A stretch of DNA of 64,000 nt from Rheinheimera sp. EpRS3 (GTDB lineage Bacteria > Pseudomonadota > Gammaproteobacteria > Enterobacterales > Alteromonadaceae): contig NZ_LNQS01000010.1 in assembly GCF_001513785.1 (NCBI RefSeq), positions 186,001-250,000 of the forward strand, in the 5' to 3' direction. Positions within the stretch are counted from its first letter, which is position 1. Each line of letters starts with the position of its first letter. The notes beneath the pieces are model-generated. The model saw only the letters and a list, made by a program, of their open reading frames with translations. It was not told the DNA's origin and ran no database searches. The translations under genes and the position numbers were made by a program. This document shows, piece after piece, positions 16,986 through 25,949 of the stretch.

Positions 16986-16994
16986 GCCTGTAGG
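16986..16994. repeat. Left target-site duplication of the IS element
   Basis: GCCTGTAGG, identical to 18332-18340. It falls in the hairpin of an intrinsic terminator behind the DUF1289 gene. Confidence 0.95.
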
Positions 16995-18331
16995 CTGAGG
17001 GATCCCCACGAATTCAGCTCCAACACAATCCATACTCTGCCGTTTTTTGTCTGAAGTAAAAAATGCCGGATAGCCAGTGTTTTAGAACAATCTGGAGTTC
17101 GTTCTGATGTAGTAATCTTGCCGCAACATAGCAGTAGCTTAGTACCTTCCGGTGCCTGATTGTGTTCGCTTGGAAACGCTTAGCTAACCCAGCTTGTTCT
17201 GCTGCTACGCCAATAAAGAGCATAGCAAACAAGGCTAATGTACCGATTAAAACCAGAACGGCTAATCGTTCATGGCATCCAGACTCATGCAATGACATGC
17301 CTAAACCAAACCGAGTAGATTTTTGGTCGCGGAAGCTCTCTTCTATTTGCATACGTGATGCGTAGCAATTCACCACGCCTTGCACTTGAGTAATGGAGTG
17401 TGTTGGTAATGACGTTGCCAGCAGCCAGGGTTCACGCGCTGCTCTGGCGGCATCTTTGCTTGGCGAGTCGCGCCGTGACTGACCAAATCGGTTCAGTAGC
17501 TTACGTCCTTTAGCGGGTGTTTTGAGCAGAACCCAGTTCGCAATAAGCGGGTTTGCTCTAGTGAACATCACCTGTTCATAACACTGTGGCTTGGCTCTCG
17601 CTTTAGTATAAAGTCCTTTGCAGGGTAACCAGCTCTCACCGTTATCAAGTGTATATAAGGTGCGATTACGAATACGACCAATATAATCCCAGCCCATGTT
17701 CAGTACTTGCCGGAACCAGGGTACCTGGAAGCCCGCATCACTGACGATAATCGGCTTGCACTTCTCTGGCAGCATCGCTTTTAGGTGCTGAAGAAACGCC
17801 AGATGTACCGCCGGCTTCTCTTTTCGACATAGTGGGTGCACCTGCTCGTACAACGTTACCGCGCGGCCATCAAAGGCTAAAGAAGCACGCAACAGGAAGT
17901 GACGGCGGCTGGCATCTAAATCTGACCAATCTACGAGGATAACGGGTCGTGGCACTGACGATGCAACCAGCTTAACCAGCGCACCGTAAATCAACGGTAA
18001 CTCCCGGTATAAATGCCCATTTGAGCACAGTCTGTCAGCACGCTTTATCCGGTGCTTCTCATAAGCTTTACCTCCAATACCACGACCAAGCTGGGTGATA
18101 GTCAGCTTATTTTGATGGATAGCACTTTTCACGCACGCTTCAAGCGCCTGGCGGCGCTGACTGTGCATATTGGGCGTGACGGTTTTGACAAAACGAGTTA
18201 GCATTTGCAGAACATTCATGGCGTGTCCTTGGTAGGTTTGTTTGGCGATAGATCTGATCACCGAACGTCATGAATGTTCCTTCTGAGTTCATCTTTTTGT
18301 TTTAACTAGCAATTTTGTTGGGATACCTCAG
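16995..18331 (-). mobile_element. IS10-like insertion sequence (IS4 family), complete
   Basis: 1337 bp. Imperfect terminal inverted repeats (left CTGAGGGATCCC, right end reads CTGAGGTATCCC; about 16 of 20 match). It is flanked by a perfect 9-bp direct repeat GCCTGTAGG at 16986-16994 and 18332-18340, the duplication length of IS10. The ends resemble those of IS10. A single intact transposase fills it. A recent, probably active insertion. Confidence 0.95.
17014..18219 (-). CDS. IS4-family (IS10-like) transposase
   Basis: 401 aa from the ATG at 18219; the ORF extends 14 codons further upstream. DDE motifs are intact: VDWSDLD near residue 95, IVSDAGFQVPWFRQV near residue 155, and the Y-(2)-R-(3)-E-(6)-K signature CYASRMQIEESFRDQK near residue 290. 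The N-terminal QLGRGIGGKAYEKHRIKRADRL is close to the IS10 family. No frameshift or internal stop, so the element should be able to move. Confidence 0.95.
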   Translation of the reverse strand: MNVLQMLTRFVKTVTPNMHSQRRQALEACVKSAIHQNKLTITQLGRGIGGKAYEKHRIKRADRLCSNGHLYRELPLIYGALVKLVASSVPRPVILVDWSDLDASRRHFLLRASLAFDGRAVTLYEQVHPLCRKEKPAVHLAFLQHLKAMLPEKCKPIIVSDAGFQVPWFRQVLNMGWDYIGRIRNRTLYTLDNGESWLPCKGLYTKARAKPQCYEQVMFTRANPLIANWVLLKTPAKGRKLLNRFGQSRRDSPSKDAARAAREPWLLATSLPTHSITQVQGVVNCYASRMQIEESFRDQKSTRFGLGMSLHESGCHERLAVLVLIGTLALFAMLFIGVAAEQAGLAKRFQANTIRHRKVLSYCYVAARLLHQNELQIVLKHWLSGIFYFRQKTAEYGLCWS

Positions 18332-18347
18332 GCCTGTAGGCCTTTTT
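18330..18347 (+). terminator. Intrinsic terminator regenerated at the right IS junction
   Basis: AGGCC-TGTA-GGCCT-TTTT. The final AG of the IS and the target duplication rebuild the hairpin that originally followed the DUF1289 gene. The left copy lost its second arm and T tract. Whatever transcription leaves the IS rightward stops here. Confidence 0.75.
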
Positions 18348-18683
18348 AAGTAGAATTACATCGGTTTAACACACCATAAATTTAGTAACACTAAACTGCG
18401 TTTTTGTGGTATCGATTGTTGTTGCTTGCCTTTCAATTAGCTGGATAACTGCGCAGTAATAATATTCTGTATAACAAAGAGACTGGGGCTGCTGTTCGTT
18501 ACTTATTATTGAAAATATAGTAGTGACATCCTATTGCATATTTTCGCTAAAATAATGTATAAAACTTGCGTAGATAGGGATATTACTTTTGCTAAGCCAC
18601 CTCCTGTGCCTTGCACTACCTTACCTTTATTTTTACATGTTAATCAATCCGTTATAAACCAATTTATAATTCAAGGAATACAT
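18341..18683. other. Upstream region of the CsgG-like operon
   Basis: AT-rich, about 340 bp, no convincing gene. A small inverted repeat TTTAGT-AAC-ACTAAA occurs near 18381-18395. The promoter for the lipoprotein trio should be here, but I cannot choose one of several AT-rich matches. An ORF frame open from 18534 has no ribosome binding site. Confidence 0.45.
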
Positions 18684-19367
18684 ATGAAGAGGACAATTAA
18701 CCGCTCAGCGAAAGCGGTTTTCGTGGCTGGGGTTGCTGCCGTGCTATTGAATGGTTGTGCGTCTACCTCGTCACAAGTAATTGAAACGCCAAAAGTAGCA
18801 AGCTATGGCACCAGCTATAACGGTACTAAGAGCAAGTTGGTGGTAGGCCAGTTTGTTAATCGTGCCAACTTCCAAAACGGATTGTTTTCTACCGGTGTTG
18901 ATATGCTTGGTAATCAGGCTAAAACATCACTCATCAGCCATTTACAACAAACTAATCGCTTTAGTGTAATGGACCGCGACAATATGCAGTTGTTGTCAGG
19001 CGAAGCTGAAATCACTGGCGTGCAGCAGTCACTGAAAGGAGCCCGTTACGTTATTACCGGTGATGTAACCGAATTTGGTCGCAAAGCTATTGGTGATAGA
19101 CAACTGTTTGGTATTTTGGGTAAAGGTAAGTCGCAGATTGCGTATTCAAAAGTGACGTTAAATGTGGTTGATGTTACTAGCTCTGAGGTCATTTACTCTG
19201 TTCAGGGCGCTGGCGAATATAGCCTGTCTGAAAGAGAAGTGATCGGCTTTGGCAGCACAGCAAGCTACGATGCCACACTTAATGGCAAAGTACTTGATTT
19301 GGCTATTCGTGAAGTGGTTAACAAGCTCGTCACCGGTTTAGAATCTGGTCAGTGGCAAGCGGAATAG
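18684..19367 (+). CDS. CsgG/HfaB-like outer-membrane lipoprotein
   Basis: 227 aa from the ATG at 18684 (AAGGAA ribosome binding site; longer frame rejected). Lipoprotein signal with lipobox LLNGC (Cys25). The body resembles CsgG-type proteins: KLVVGQFVNRANFQNG, MDRDNMQLL, GARYVITGDVTEFGRK and a C-terminal amphipathic segment. CsgG forms the curli secretion pore, but the related proteins found next to DUF4810 and DUF799 genes have no proven role, and no curli subunits are present. First gene of a tight three-gene operon of lipoproteins. Confidence 0.85.
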   Translation: MKRTINRSAKAVFVAGVAAVLLNGCASTSSQVIETPKVASYGTSYNGTKSKLVVGQFVNRANFQNGLFSTGVDMLGNQAKTSLISHLQQTNRFSVMDRDNMQLLSGEAEITGVQQSLKGARYVITGDVTEFGRKAIGDRQLFGILGKGKSQIAYSKVTLNVVDVTSSEVIYSVQGAGEYSLSEREVIGFGSTASYDATLNGKVLDLAIREVVNKLVTGLESGQWQAE

Positions 19368-19377
19368 GGACATTATC

Positions 19378-19722
19378 ATGAAGAAAATAGTATGTGTACT
19401 TAGCGTGCTGTTAAGTCTCTCTGCGTGTAAAACCACTGAATCCCTTTATTACCATGGCGAATATAACAAAGCGGTTTACACCTATTTCAAAGCTGATGAA
19501 ACGACACCAGCAGATCAGATAGCCACTTTGCAACAAATCATACAAGCTGCAGAGGCCGCAGGTAAGCCAGTAGCACCAGGCATTCATGCCCATCTTGGTT
19601 TATTGTATTTCGATACGGGCAATGTCCCCCAGGGGCAACAACATTTTGAATATGAAAAAGCGTTGTTCCCCGAGTCAACACAGTATCTCGACTTTTTATT
19701 AAAATCACGGCAAGGAGCCTGA
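19378..19722 (+). CDS. DUF4810 lipoprotein
   Basis: 114 aa. Signal peptide with lipobox SLSAC (Cys17). The mature part has YYHGEYNKAVYTYFKAD and a TPR-like helical pair (GIHAHLGLLYFDTGNVPQGQQHF). This matches the DUF4810 family, which regularly lies between a CsgG-like and a DUF799 gene. 10 bp after the first gene and 1 bp before the next. Likely an outer-membrane partner of the CsgG-like protein. Confidence 0.85.
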   Translation: MKKIVCVLSVLLSLSACKTTESLYYHGEYNKAVYTYFKADETTPADQIATLQQIIQAAEAAGKPVAPGIHAHLGLLYFDTGNVPQGQQHFEYEKALFPESTQYLDFLLKSRQGA

Positions 19723-19723
19723 T

Positions 19724-20398
19724 ATGCATTGGTTAAAATTATACCTTGTAGGTGCTGTCGTTGTTTTAGCAGGTTGTGTCAGTGCGCCGCCTGCACACGA
19801 TTACAGCGCGTTTCGCAGTGCTGATCCTCATTCAATATTGGTGTTGCCACCGATTAATAACAGTGTCGAAGTGGTAGCACCTTACAGCCTGATGTCACAG
19901 ATCTCGCAGCCTATCGCTGAATCTGGCTACTATGTGTTTCCTGTGGCTTTGGTTGAGCAAACGTTCCGGAGCAATGGTTTAACCGAAGCGACAGATATCC
20001 ATGCTGTGCCTTTTAGTAAAGTCCACGAAATTTTTGGTGCAGATACCGGCCTTTATATAACGATAGACAAATACGGCACCAATTATGTAGTGCTATCCAG
20101 TGAAACCATAGTGACAATCTCTGCGACCTTGGTCGATTTACGTTCAGGTGTTGTGTTGTGGCAAGACAGCAAAAGCGCATCATCTGCCGAATCTCGCGGT
20201 AGCAGTGGTGGTGGTCTGGTAGGAATGCTGGTAGAGGCGGCAATGAACCAAATCCTCGAAACCATTACCGACCGCGGCTTTGATATTGCAGCAATCAGCA
20301 CCAACCGGCTGCTGTTTGCAGAAAGCCATAATGGATTGCTATATGGCCCAAGATCTCCCAAGTATGGCCAACCCGTTGCAAGCGAGAAGAAAAAGTAA
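19724..20398 (+). CDS. DUF799 (GNA1162-like) lipoprotein
   Basis: 224 aa. Lipobox VLAGC (Cys17). Body: HSILVLPPINNSVEV, SLMSQISQPIAESGYYVFPVALVEQTFRSNG, SSETIVTISATLVDLRSGVVLWQ. This matches the DUF799 family, known from the neisserial antigen GNA1162, which has a TolB-like N-terminal fold. AAGGAG ribosome binding site. The trio probably forms an envelope complex whose substrate is not known. Confidence 0.87.
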   Translation: MHWLKLYLVGAVVVLAGCVSAPPAHDYSAFRSADPHSILVLPPINNSVEVVAPYSLMSQISQPIAESGYYVFPVALVEQTFRSNGLTEATDIHAVPFSKVHEIFGADTGLYITIDKYGTNYVVLSSETIVTISATLVDLRSGVVLWQDSKSASSAESRGSSGGGLVGMLVEAAMNQILETITDRGFDIAAISTNRLLFAESHNGLLYGPRSPKYGQPVASEKKK

Positions 20399-20459
20399 AC
20401 GGCTCATTTTCCAGGCACGGTTAGCCTAATCTGGCCCTTGAGTAATTGATGTTGCGAAT

Positions 20460-20487
20460 GAAGCCGATGTGATTTCACATCGGCTTC
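20460..20487. terminator. Perfect inverted repeat between convergent genes
   Basis: 12-bp stem GAAGCCGATGTG / CACATCGGCTTC with a 4-nt loop. It lies between the DUF799 gene and rsuA, which converge. No T tract on either side, so it may be a weak bidirectional terminator or an mRNA 3'-end stabiliser. Confidence 0.6.
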
Positions 20488-20505
20488 AAATATTAACACT
20501 AGATT

Positions 20506-21201
20506 CTAATGTTGAATCAACTTCCGCTCCGCTAACGTTAACTGCCGGTACTCGCCTTCAGCTAAATCATCTGGCAGTTGCAGGCCTCCGATTTTCTCGC
20601 GGTGCAAACGCTCAACTTTATTACCAATAGCGGCAAACATGCGTTTAACCTGATGGTAGCGGCCTTCGTGGATGGTAAGCAGGGCTTCGGTTTCGCTGAC
20701 TATTTCCAGTTGTGCCGGTAAGGTAGCGTTTTTCTCATTACGCAGCATTACACCTTCGGCAAATTGCGCAATTGCTGCTGTAGGGATTGGGTCGGCAGTC
20801 CAGACGCGGTAGGTTTTAGCCACGTGATGCTTGGGGCTGCTGATACGGTGCGACCACTGACCGTCATCAGTGATTAACACTAGACCGGTGGTGTCTAAAT
20901 CGAGCCGGCCGACGGTGTGCAACCGCTCAATTAATGGCTCGTCCATTAAGGTAAATACCGTTGGGTGATCAGGGTCTTCAGTAGAACAGATATAGCCATC
21001 CGGCTTGTGCAACATAAAGTAGCGCAGGCCTATCAGCTGCAGTTGCTCGCCATCAAGGCATACCACGTCACTGTCTTTTACCTGCAGCGCGGCTTGCTTT
21101 ACCAGTTCGCCGTTCATTGTTACTAATTTTTGCCGGATCACTTTACCGGCCTGACTGCGGGTTAAGCCGGTGCAGTCACATATATATTTATCTAAACGCA
21201 T
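20506..21201 (-). CDS. rsuA: 16S rRNA pseudouridine-516 synthase
   Basis: 231 aa. S4-like N-terminal RNA-binding domain (MRLDKYICDCTGLTRSQAGKV) followed by the RsuA catalytic domain: LHKPDGYICSTEDPDHPTV, the catalytic Asp in GRLDLDTTGLVL (about residue 100), and GRYHQVKRMFAAIGNKV. It agrees closely with E. coli RsuA in length and motifs. Modifies U516 of 16S rRNA in the small subunit. 45 bp downstream of cysQ, same strand, no visible terminator, so cotranscription is possible. Confidence 0.94.
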   Translation of the reverse strand: MRLDKYICDCTGLTRSQAGKVIRQKLVTMNGELVKQAALQVKDSDVVCLDGEQLQLIGLRYFMLHKPDGYICSTEDPDHPTVFTLMDEPLIERLHTVGRLDLDTTGLVLITDDGQWSHRISSPKHHVAKTYRVWTADPIPTAAIAQFAEGVMLRNEKNATLPAQLEIVSETEALLTIHEGRYHQVKRMFAAIGNKVERLHREKIGGLQLPDDLAEGEYRQLTLAERKLIQH

Positions 21202-21246
21202 AATTCACCCATAGTAATTACGTTTAGTGTAACGAATTTTCTAAAG

Positions 21247-22008
21247 TTAGTCGTTAACTGCCGACACGATAAAATTAGGGTTACGCAGGTTTTCACGCTG
21301 ATACACCTTGCTGGCGATACCGTCGAAGCTTACTGTGGCGCCGGCTTCCAGCGCAATAATATGGCCGGCGCCGGTGTCCCACTGCATGGTAGGGCCAAAG
21401 CGCGGATAGACATCGGCGCTGCCGTCGGCCACTAAACAGAATTTTAATGAGCTACCCACCGGCACCATTTCATGCTGTGCAAACTGGGCCAGACAGCCGG
21501 CTAAATCGGGGCTGGGATGGCTGCGGCTGCCGACTACACGAACAGTGTCACCAGGCTTTGCAACCTGAATGGCGCGCGTTTCGCCGGCGGTTTTAACAAA
21601 AGCGCCTTCGCCTTTAGCGGCGTAGTAGGTTTTAGCCAGCACTGGCGCATGAATTACGCCCAGCACCGGCTCGCCGTTATCAATCAGCGCGATATTAACG
21701 GTAAATTCGCCGTTACGCTTAATAAACTCTTTGGTGCCATCCAATGGGTCAACCAGCCAGTAACGCTGCCAGCGTTGGCGGATATCCCAGCTGATATCGG
21801 CGGCTTCTTCTGACAGTATGGGCAGCTCTGGTGTCAGTGCAGTTAAGGCTTTTACTATCAGTTGGTGCGCTGCTAAATCGGCTGCTGTCAGCGGTGAGTC
21901 ATCGGCTTTGCCGGTGATATTAAAGGCGGCGTTGTCTTGCTGATATACCGCGAGGATCGCCTGACCGGCTTGTTCTGCTATGTCGACAATGGCTGGCAAA
22001 TAATTCAT
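21247..22008 (-). CDS. cysQ: 3'(2'),5'-bisphosphate nucleotidase
   Basis: 253 aa. Inositol monophosphatase fold with metal-binding motifs LSEEAADI and WLVDPLDGTKEFI (residues about 85-95) and C-terminal WDTGAGHIIALEAG. CysQ removes the 3'-phosphate from PAP and controls PAPS level, recycling the by-product of the CysH reaction. It sits after cysC on the same strand, separated by 152 bp that contain copy B of the interspersed repeat. Confidence 0.93.
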   Translation of the reverse strand: MNYLPAIVDIAEQAGQAILAVYQQDNAAFNITGKADDSPLTAADLAAHQLIVKALTALTPELPILSEEAADISWDIRQRWQRYWLVDPLDGTKEFIKRNGEFTVNIALIDNGEPVLGVIHAPVLAKTYYAAKGEGAFVKTAGETRAIQVAKPGDTVRVVGSRSHPSPDLAGCLAQFAQHEMVPVGSSLKFCLVADGSADVYPRFGPTMQWDTGAGHIIALEAGATVSFDGIASKVYQRENLRNPNFIVSAVND

Positions 22009-22058
22009 ATAAGTGTCCTTTTTTATCCGGCGTTACACCGGAATATGCAGCGCAGACA

Positions 22059-22153
22059 GACAACAGCTAAGCGGGGCGTCTCCGGCAGGGATGCCGGAGA
22101 GGAGCCTATAGGGACATATTTACGGCGTCCCCGTGTGCTGTTGGCTGTCGAAG
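22059..22153. repeat. Palindromic interspersed element, copy B
   Basis: About 95 bp. Starts GACAGACAACAGCTAAGCGG and ends GTGTGCTGTTGGCTGTC, which is its imperfect inverse. The inner hairpin is CTCCGGC, 6-nt loop, GCCGGAG. It carries the GGACATATTTACGGCGTCC core shared with copies A and C. Inserted between cysC and cysQ, within a transcribed operon. No ORF or transposase. Confidence 0.78.
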
Positions 22154-22160
22154 CGCTCTC

Positions 22161-22760
22161 CTAGCTAATAATCTGCTTTTGCTTCAGCAATTCCAGCAAC
22201 TGCTGCACGCTATCTTCCAGCGATGTTACTGAGGTGTCCAACACCAAATCGGCCGCTTGTGGCGCCTCGTATGGGTCAGAAATACCGGTAAAGTGGCTGA
22301 TTTCGCCGGCGCGGGCTTTTTTGTACAGCCCTTTTACATCGCGCTGCTCGCAAACTTCCAGCGGGGTGGCGATATGCACTTCAATAAACTTGCCCGGCGG
22401 AATAAGGCTTTTTACCAGTTCACGCTGACTACGGTACGGCGAAATAAAGGCACTTAATACCAGCAAGCCGGCATCAACCATTAAGCCGGCCACCGCGCCA
22501 ACACGGCGCAGGTTTTCGGTTCTGTCCTCGGCGCTAAAACCTAAATCAGCACATAAACCGTGGCGCACATTGTCACCATCAAGCAAATAGGTATGTTTGC
22601 CCTGCGCTGCCAAAGCCTGCTCCAGCGCATTGGCTACACTGGATTTGCCCGAGCCGGATAAACCGGTAAACCAGATCACCGCACTTTGGTGGCCAAATAA
22701 AGCCTGGCGCTGCGCGGCGTTAACATCATGCTGTTGCCATTTAATATCGTTATGTGTCAT
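22161..22760 (-). CDS. cysC: Adenylyl-sulfate kinase
   Basis: 199 aa. Phosphorylates APS to PAPS. P-loop [12 protein letters not shown] (residues about 33-44), [18 protein letters not shown], and [13 protein letters not shown] with [18 protein letters not shown] (lid). Typical single-domain length. 13 bp after the SLC13 gene, same strand; last strictly sulfate-activating step in the operon. Confidence 0.96.
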   Translation of the reverse strand: MTHNDIKWQQHDVNAAQRQALFGHQSAVIWFTGLSGSGKSSVANALEQALAAQGKHTYLLDGDNVRHGLCADLGFSAEDRTENLRRVGAVAGLMVDAGLLVLSAFISPYRSQRELVKSLIPPGKFIEVHIATPLEVCEQRDVKGLYKKARAGEISHFTGISDPYEAPQAADLVLDTSVTSLEDSVQQLLELLKQKQIIS

Positions 22761-22773
22761 TGCTCTTCATCAC

Positions 22774-24495
22774 TTAAAACGGATAAATCAGCGGTAAAAA
22801 TATCAATACTACCGCACTGTATACCAACGCCATCGGTACGCCGAGACGAATATAATCACGCAACTGGTAATTACCGGCCGAATACACCATCAGGTTGGTT
22901 TGATAACCAAACGGCGAAATAAAACTGGCCGAAGCGCCAAAAGCCACCGCCATAAAAAATGGTACCGGATCTACCCCCAGGTTTTGCGCTATGGCATAGG
23001 CAATAGGAAACGTCAGCGCGGCGGCGGCATTATTGGTTACCAGCTCGGTAAACATCCAGGTGGCAACAAATACTGCGACCAGCGCACCGTAAGCGCCACT
23101 GCCATCTACCAGCGTGATCAAACCATCGGCCACCTGGCCGGCAACCCCGGTTTGGATCATCAGTTGCGCCAGGCCAATAGCCGAGCCGACAATTAGCCAT
23201 AGCTCCAGCGGAAAACGGTTTTTAATTTCATTTACCGTTACTGCGCCACCAGCAACATAGGCCAGCAACAGCACCGGCAGGCTTTTAATCAGTGGCACTA
23301 TATCGAAAATAGACAGCGCCAGCGCCGTCACAAAACCAAGCAATACCCAATGGCTGCGTTTTTTTGACAGCGGCGTAGAAATAGATAAGCCATTAACGTA
23401 AATAAACTCCTGGCTAAGCTGATGCTGGCCGGGGAAATGTTTACCCACCGATAAAATTAATACATCACCGGCATGCAACACCAGATCGCCTAAACCACCC
23501 TGTAGCCGCTCATGGCCGCGGCGCACGGCAATGACCACCGCATCGTATTCATGGCGAAACCGAATTTGTTTTAAACTTTTGCCCACTAAGCGCGAGCTGT
23601 AGCTAAGTACGGCCTCAAGCAATTCGCCCTGCTGTTGGTCCTGGCGTAGCAGCTCTAAACCGGGAAATTGCTGTAAGCGCGATACCGCTTCCAGATCGCC
23701 GACAAAGCGCAGCTCGTCACCGGCTTCGATTACTGTCTCCGGCGTTACCGGGCAAATACGCTGCGGGCCGCGCTGAATTTCAGCCAAAAACAAGGCCTGT
23801 AACTCACGCAACTGGTTTTGCTCTACGCTTTTGCCGATAAGCTGGCTGTCGCTGCGCACATGAGCGGTAAGATAATAGGGAGTGGCATGGCTGGCATTTT
23901 TGCTGTTATCGGGCAGCCAGTGGCTGCCGATCACCAGTACTATGGTACCTGCTGTCAGCACCAGAGCGCCAAGCAGGGTAAAGTCAAAAAAGCCCAGCAG
24001 AGGTTCACCGCTTTGTTCAACAAAGCCATTAACGATAAGGTTGGTTGAGGTGCCAATCAGCGTTAGCATACCGCCGAGAATAGCGCTGTACGACAACGGC
24101 AACAGCAATTTAGACGCGGCAAAATGGTTATGATGCCTAAGCGATGACATCAGCGTAGACACCACCGCCGTGTTGTTAATAAAAGCCGACATTAGCGCAC
24201 TGGATAAACTTAAGCGGGCAATAACACTGCTTAAACGCTTGCCGGCAAAACCGCGGCTAAGCCAGCTAACTAATTGTGATTTTTCAATGCCAATTGACAC
24301 CATTAGCAGCAATAGCAGCGTAATAAGCGACGGATTGGCGAAGTTTTGTAGCGCACTTTCCAGCGGCAACCACCCCAGCAAATAACTCAGCAGCAGGGCA
24401 CCGCCAAACCACTGCGCCGGTGAGCGTTTGCTGAGCACCAGCCCCGCCACTAACGCCAGTAGCAGTGCGATTACACCATACTGCTGATACGGCAT
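22774..24495 (-). CDS. SLC13-family (sulfate) permease with two TrkA-C domains
   Basis: 573 aa. About eleven hydrophobic helices in two halves (residues 1-200 and 375-573) flank two TrkA-C/RCK-C regulatory domains (about residues 205-370, containing DELRFVGDLEAVSRL and AGDVLILSVGKHFPG). Motifs SALMSAFINNTAVVST and GTSTNLIVNG are typical of the divalent-anion:Na+ symporter family. Its ATG overlaps the stop of cysN, so it is almost certainly the sulfate importer of this operon, replacing an ABC-type CysPTWA, which is not seen in the window. Confidence 0.9.
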   Translation of the reverse strand: MPYQQYGVIALLLALVAGLVLSKRSPAQWFGGALLLSYLLGWLPLESALQNFANPSLITLLLLLMVSIGIEKSQLVSWLSRGFAGKRLSSVIARLSLSSALMSAFINNTAVVSTLMSSLRHHNHFAASKLLLPLSYSAILGGMLTLIGTSTNLIVNGFVEQSGEPLLGFFDFTLLGALVLTAGTIVLVIGSHWLPDNSKNASHATPYYLTAHVRSDSQLIGKSVEQNQLRELQALFLAEIQRGPQRICPVTPETVIEAGDELRFVGDLEAVSRLQQFPGLELLRQDQQQGELLEAVLSYSSRLVGKSLKQIRFRHEYDAVVIAVRRGHERLQGGLGDLVLHAGDVLILSVGKHFPGQHQLSQEFIYVNGLSISTPLSKKRSHWVLLGFVTALALSIFDIVPLIKSLPVLLLAYVAGGAVTVNEIKNRFPLELWLIVGSAIGLAQLMIQTGVAGQVADGLITLVDGSGAYGALVAVFVATWMFTELVTNNAAAALTFPIAYAIAQNLGVDPVPFFMAVAFGASASFISPFGYQTNLMVYSAGNYQLRDYIRLGVPMALVYSAVVLIFLPLIYPF

Positions 24496-25949
24496 TACTG
24501 TTCTTCCTTGTCCAACCCTGCTTTAAACAACTCACGCACATCCTGCGCACCCCAGTGTGGAAAGTGCTTACGGATCAGTGCATTCAGTTCCAGCTCAAAA
24601 GCGCTGATATTGGTGCTGGCGGCTTTTTCTTCTGCCAATACGTTCTGAATTAAACCAGCCGCGACGGTAGCATTGGTTAAGCGATCGATCAGAATAAAGT
24701 TACCGGTGCCGGGTTGGGTTCTGAAGGTATCCAGTGGCAAAGTTTCGGTTAACTCCAGCTCTACCAGCGCGATATCGTTCATGGCAACCTGCTCTGCCGC
24801 TTCCTGCGCCAGCGTATTGATATTTACCTTATGGTTTAGCCGGTTAATGCTGACACTGCTTTTTCGCGTCGCCAGTTTTAAATCGTATAAACGGCCGGTT
24901 TGTAGCGGCTGGTCGTTAAACCACACTACATAGGCCAGGGCACGGTTGCTTAAATTGACAGTGTTATCCGACGGCACCAGCCAGTCGCCACGGCTGATAT
25001 CAATTTCATCGTTCAGCGTTAGTGTGATGGCTTCACCAGCGGTGGCTGATGGCTGTTCACCGGCAAAGCTGACAATTTGCTTAATGGTGCTCTTTTTACC
25101 TGACGGATAGGCAGTAACGGCCTGGCCAACAGCTAAACGGCCGCTAACCAGGGTACCGGCAAAACCACGAAAATCCAGATCTGGCCTATTAACATACTGC
25201 ACCGGGAACCGTGTTGCGGCACCACCGCGCTGCGGTATTGGCAGAGTTTCCAGCCGCGGCAACAGTGCCGTACCGGTGTACCACGGCATATTGGCCGACA
25301 GCGTTAAAATGTTTTCGCCTTTTAGTGCGCTGATCGGCACCACATCTACCGTTGGCACCTGCAATTGCGCCATCAGTGCCTGCACGTCCTGCACTATAGC
25401 GTTATAAATGTGCTCGCTGTAGCCAACGATATCCATTTTATTCACGGCAACAATTAAGTGCTTAATGCCCAGCAAAGCGCAGATAAAGCTGTGGCGTCGG
25501 GTTTGGGTTTGCACACCGTAGCGGGCATCGATCAGCAAAATGGCAACATCAGAGGTGGAAGCGCCGGTGGCCATATTGCGGGTGTATTGCTCGTGGCCCG
25601 GCGTATCAGCCAGAATAAACTTGCGCTCGGTAGTAGAGAAATAGCGGTACGCCACGTCAATAGTAATGCCTTGCTCGCGCTCAGCCTGCAAGCCGTCAAC
25701 CAGCATCGCCAGCTCTAACTCGCCTTCACTGTTACGGCCTTTATGATCGCGCTTTAACGCATCCAGTTGATCATCGTACAACTGTTGGCTGTCGTGCAGC
25801 AGGCGGCCGATTAAGGTGCTTTTGCCATCATCAACACTGCCGCAGGTAAGTACCCGTAGCAGGCCTTTGTCCTGATGCTGCTGTAAATAACCGCGAATAC
25901 CCAGGCTGTTTAATTGCTCGTTTAACGAGGTAACCAAAGATGATGACAT
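24495..25949 (-). CDS. cysN: Sulfate adenylyltransferase subunit 1 (GTPase)
   Basis: 484 aa. EF-Tu-like GTPase that drives APS formation by CysD. G1 GSVDDGKST (residues about 37-45), G3 DTPGHEQYTRNMATGAS, G4 NKMD. Domain II/III follows. No CysC domain is fused at the C-terminus, consistent with the separate cysC. Overlaps cysD and the permease gene by a base each, indicating coupled translation. Confidence 0.96.
   Translation of the reverse strand: MSSSLVTSLNEQLNSLGIRGYLQQHQDKGLLRVLTCGSVDDGKSTLIGRLLHDSQQLYDDQLDALKRDHKGRNSEGELELAMLVDGLQAEREQGITIDVAYRYFSTTERKFILADTPGHEQYTRNMATGASTSDVAILLIDARYGVQTQTRRHSFICALLGIKHLIVAVNKMDIVGYSEHIYNAIVQDVQALMAQLQVPTVDVVPISALKGENILTLSANMPWYTGTALLPRLETLPIPQRGGAATRFPVQYVNRPDLDFRGFAGTLVSGRLAVGQAVTAYPSGKKSTIKQIVSFAGEQPSATAGEAITLTLNDEIDISRGDWLVPSDNTVNLSNRALAYVVWFNDQPLQTGRLYDLKLATRKSSVSINRLNHKVNINTLAQEAAEQVAMNDIALVELELTETLPLDTFRTQPGTGNFILIDRLTNATVAAGLIQNVLAEEKAASTNISAFELELNALIRKHFPHWGAQDVRELFKAGLDKEEQ

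Noticed and set aside
18534..18683. Extended N-terminus of the CsgG-like protein
   Set aside because: The extra 50 residues carry no signal and no ribosome binding site; the ATG at 18684 has AAGGAA and starts a typical lipoprotein signal.
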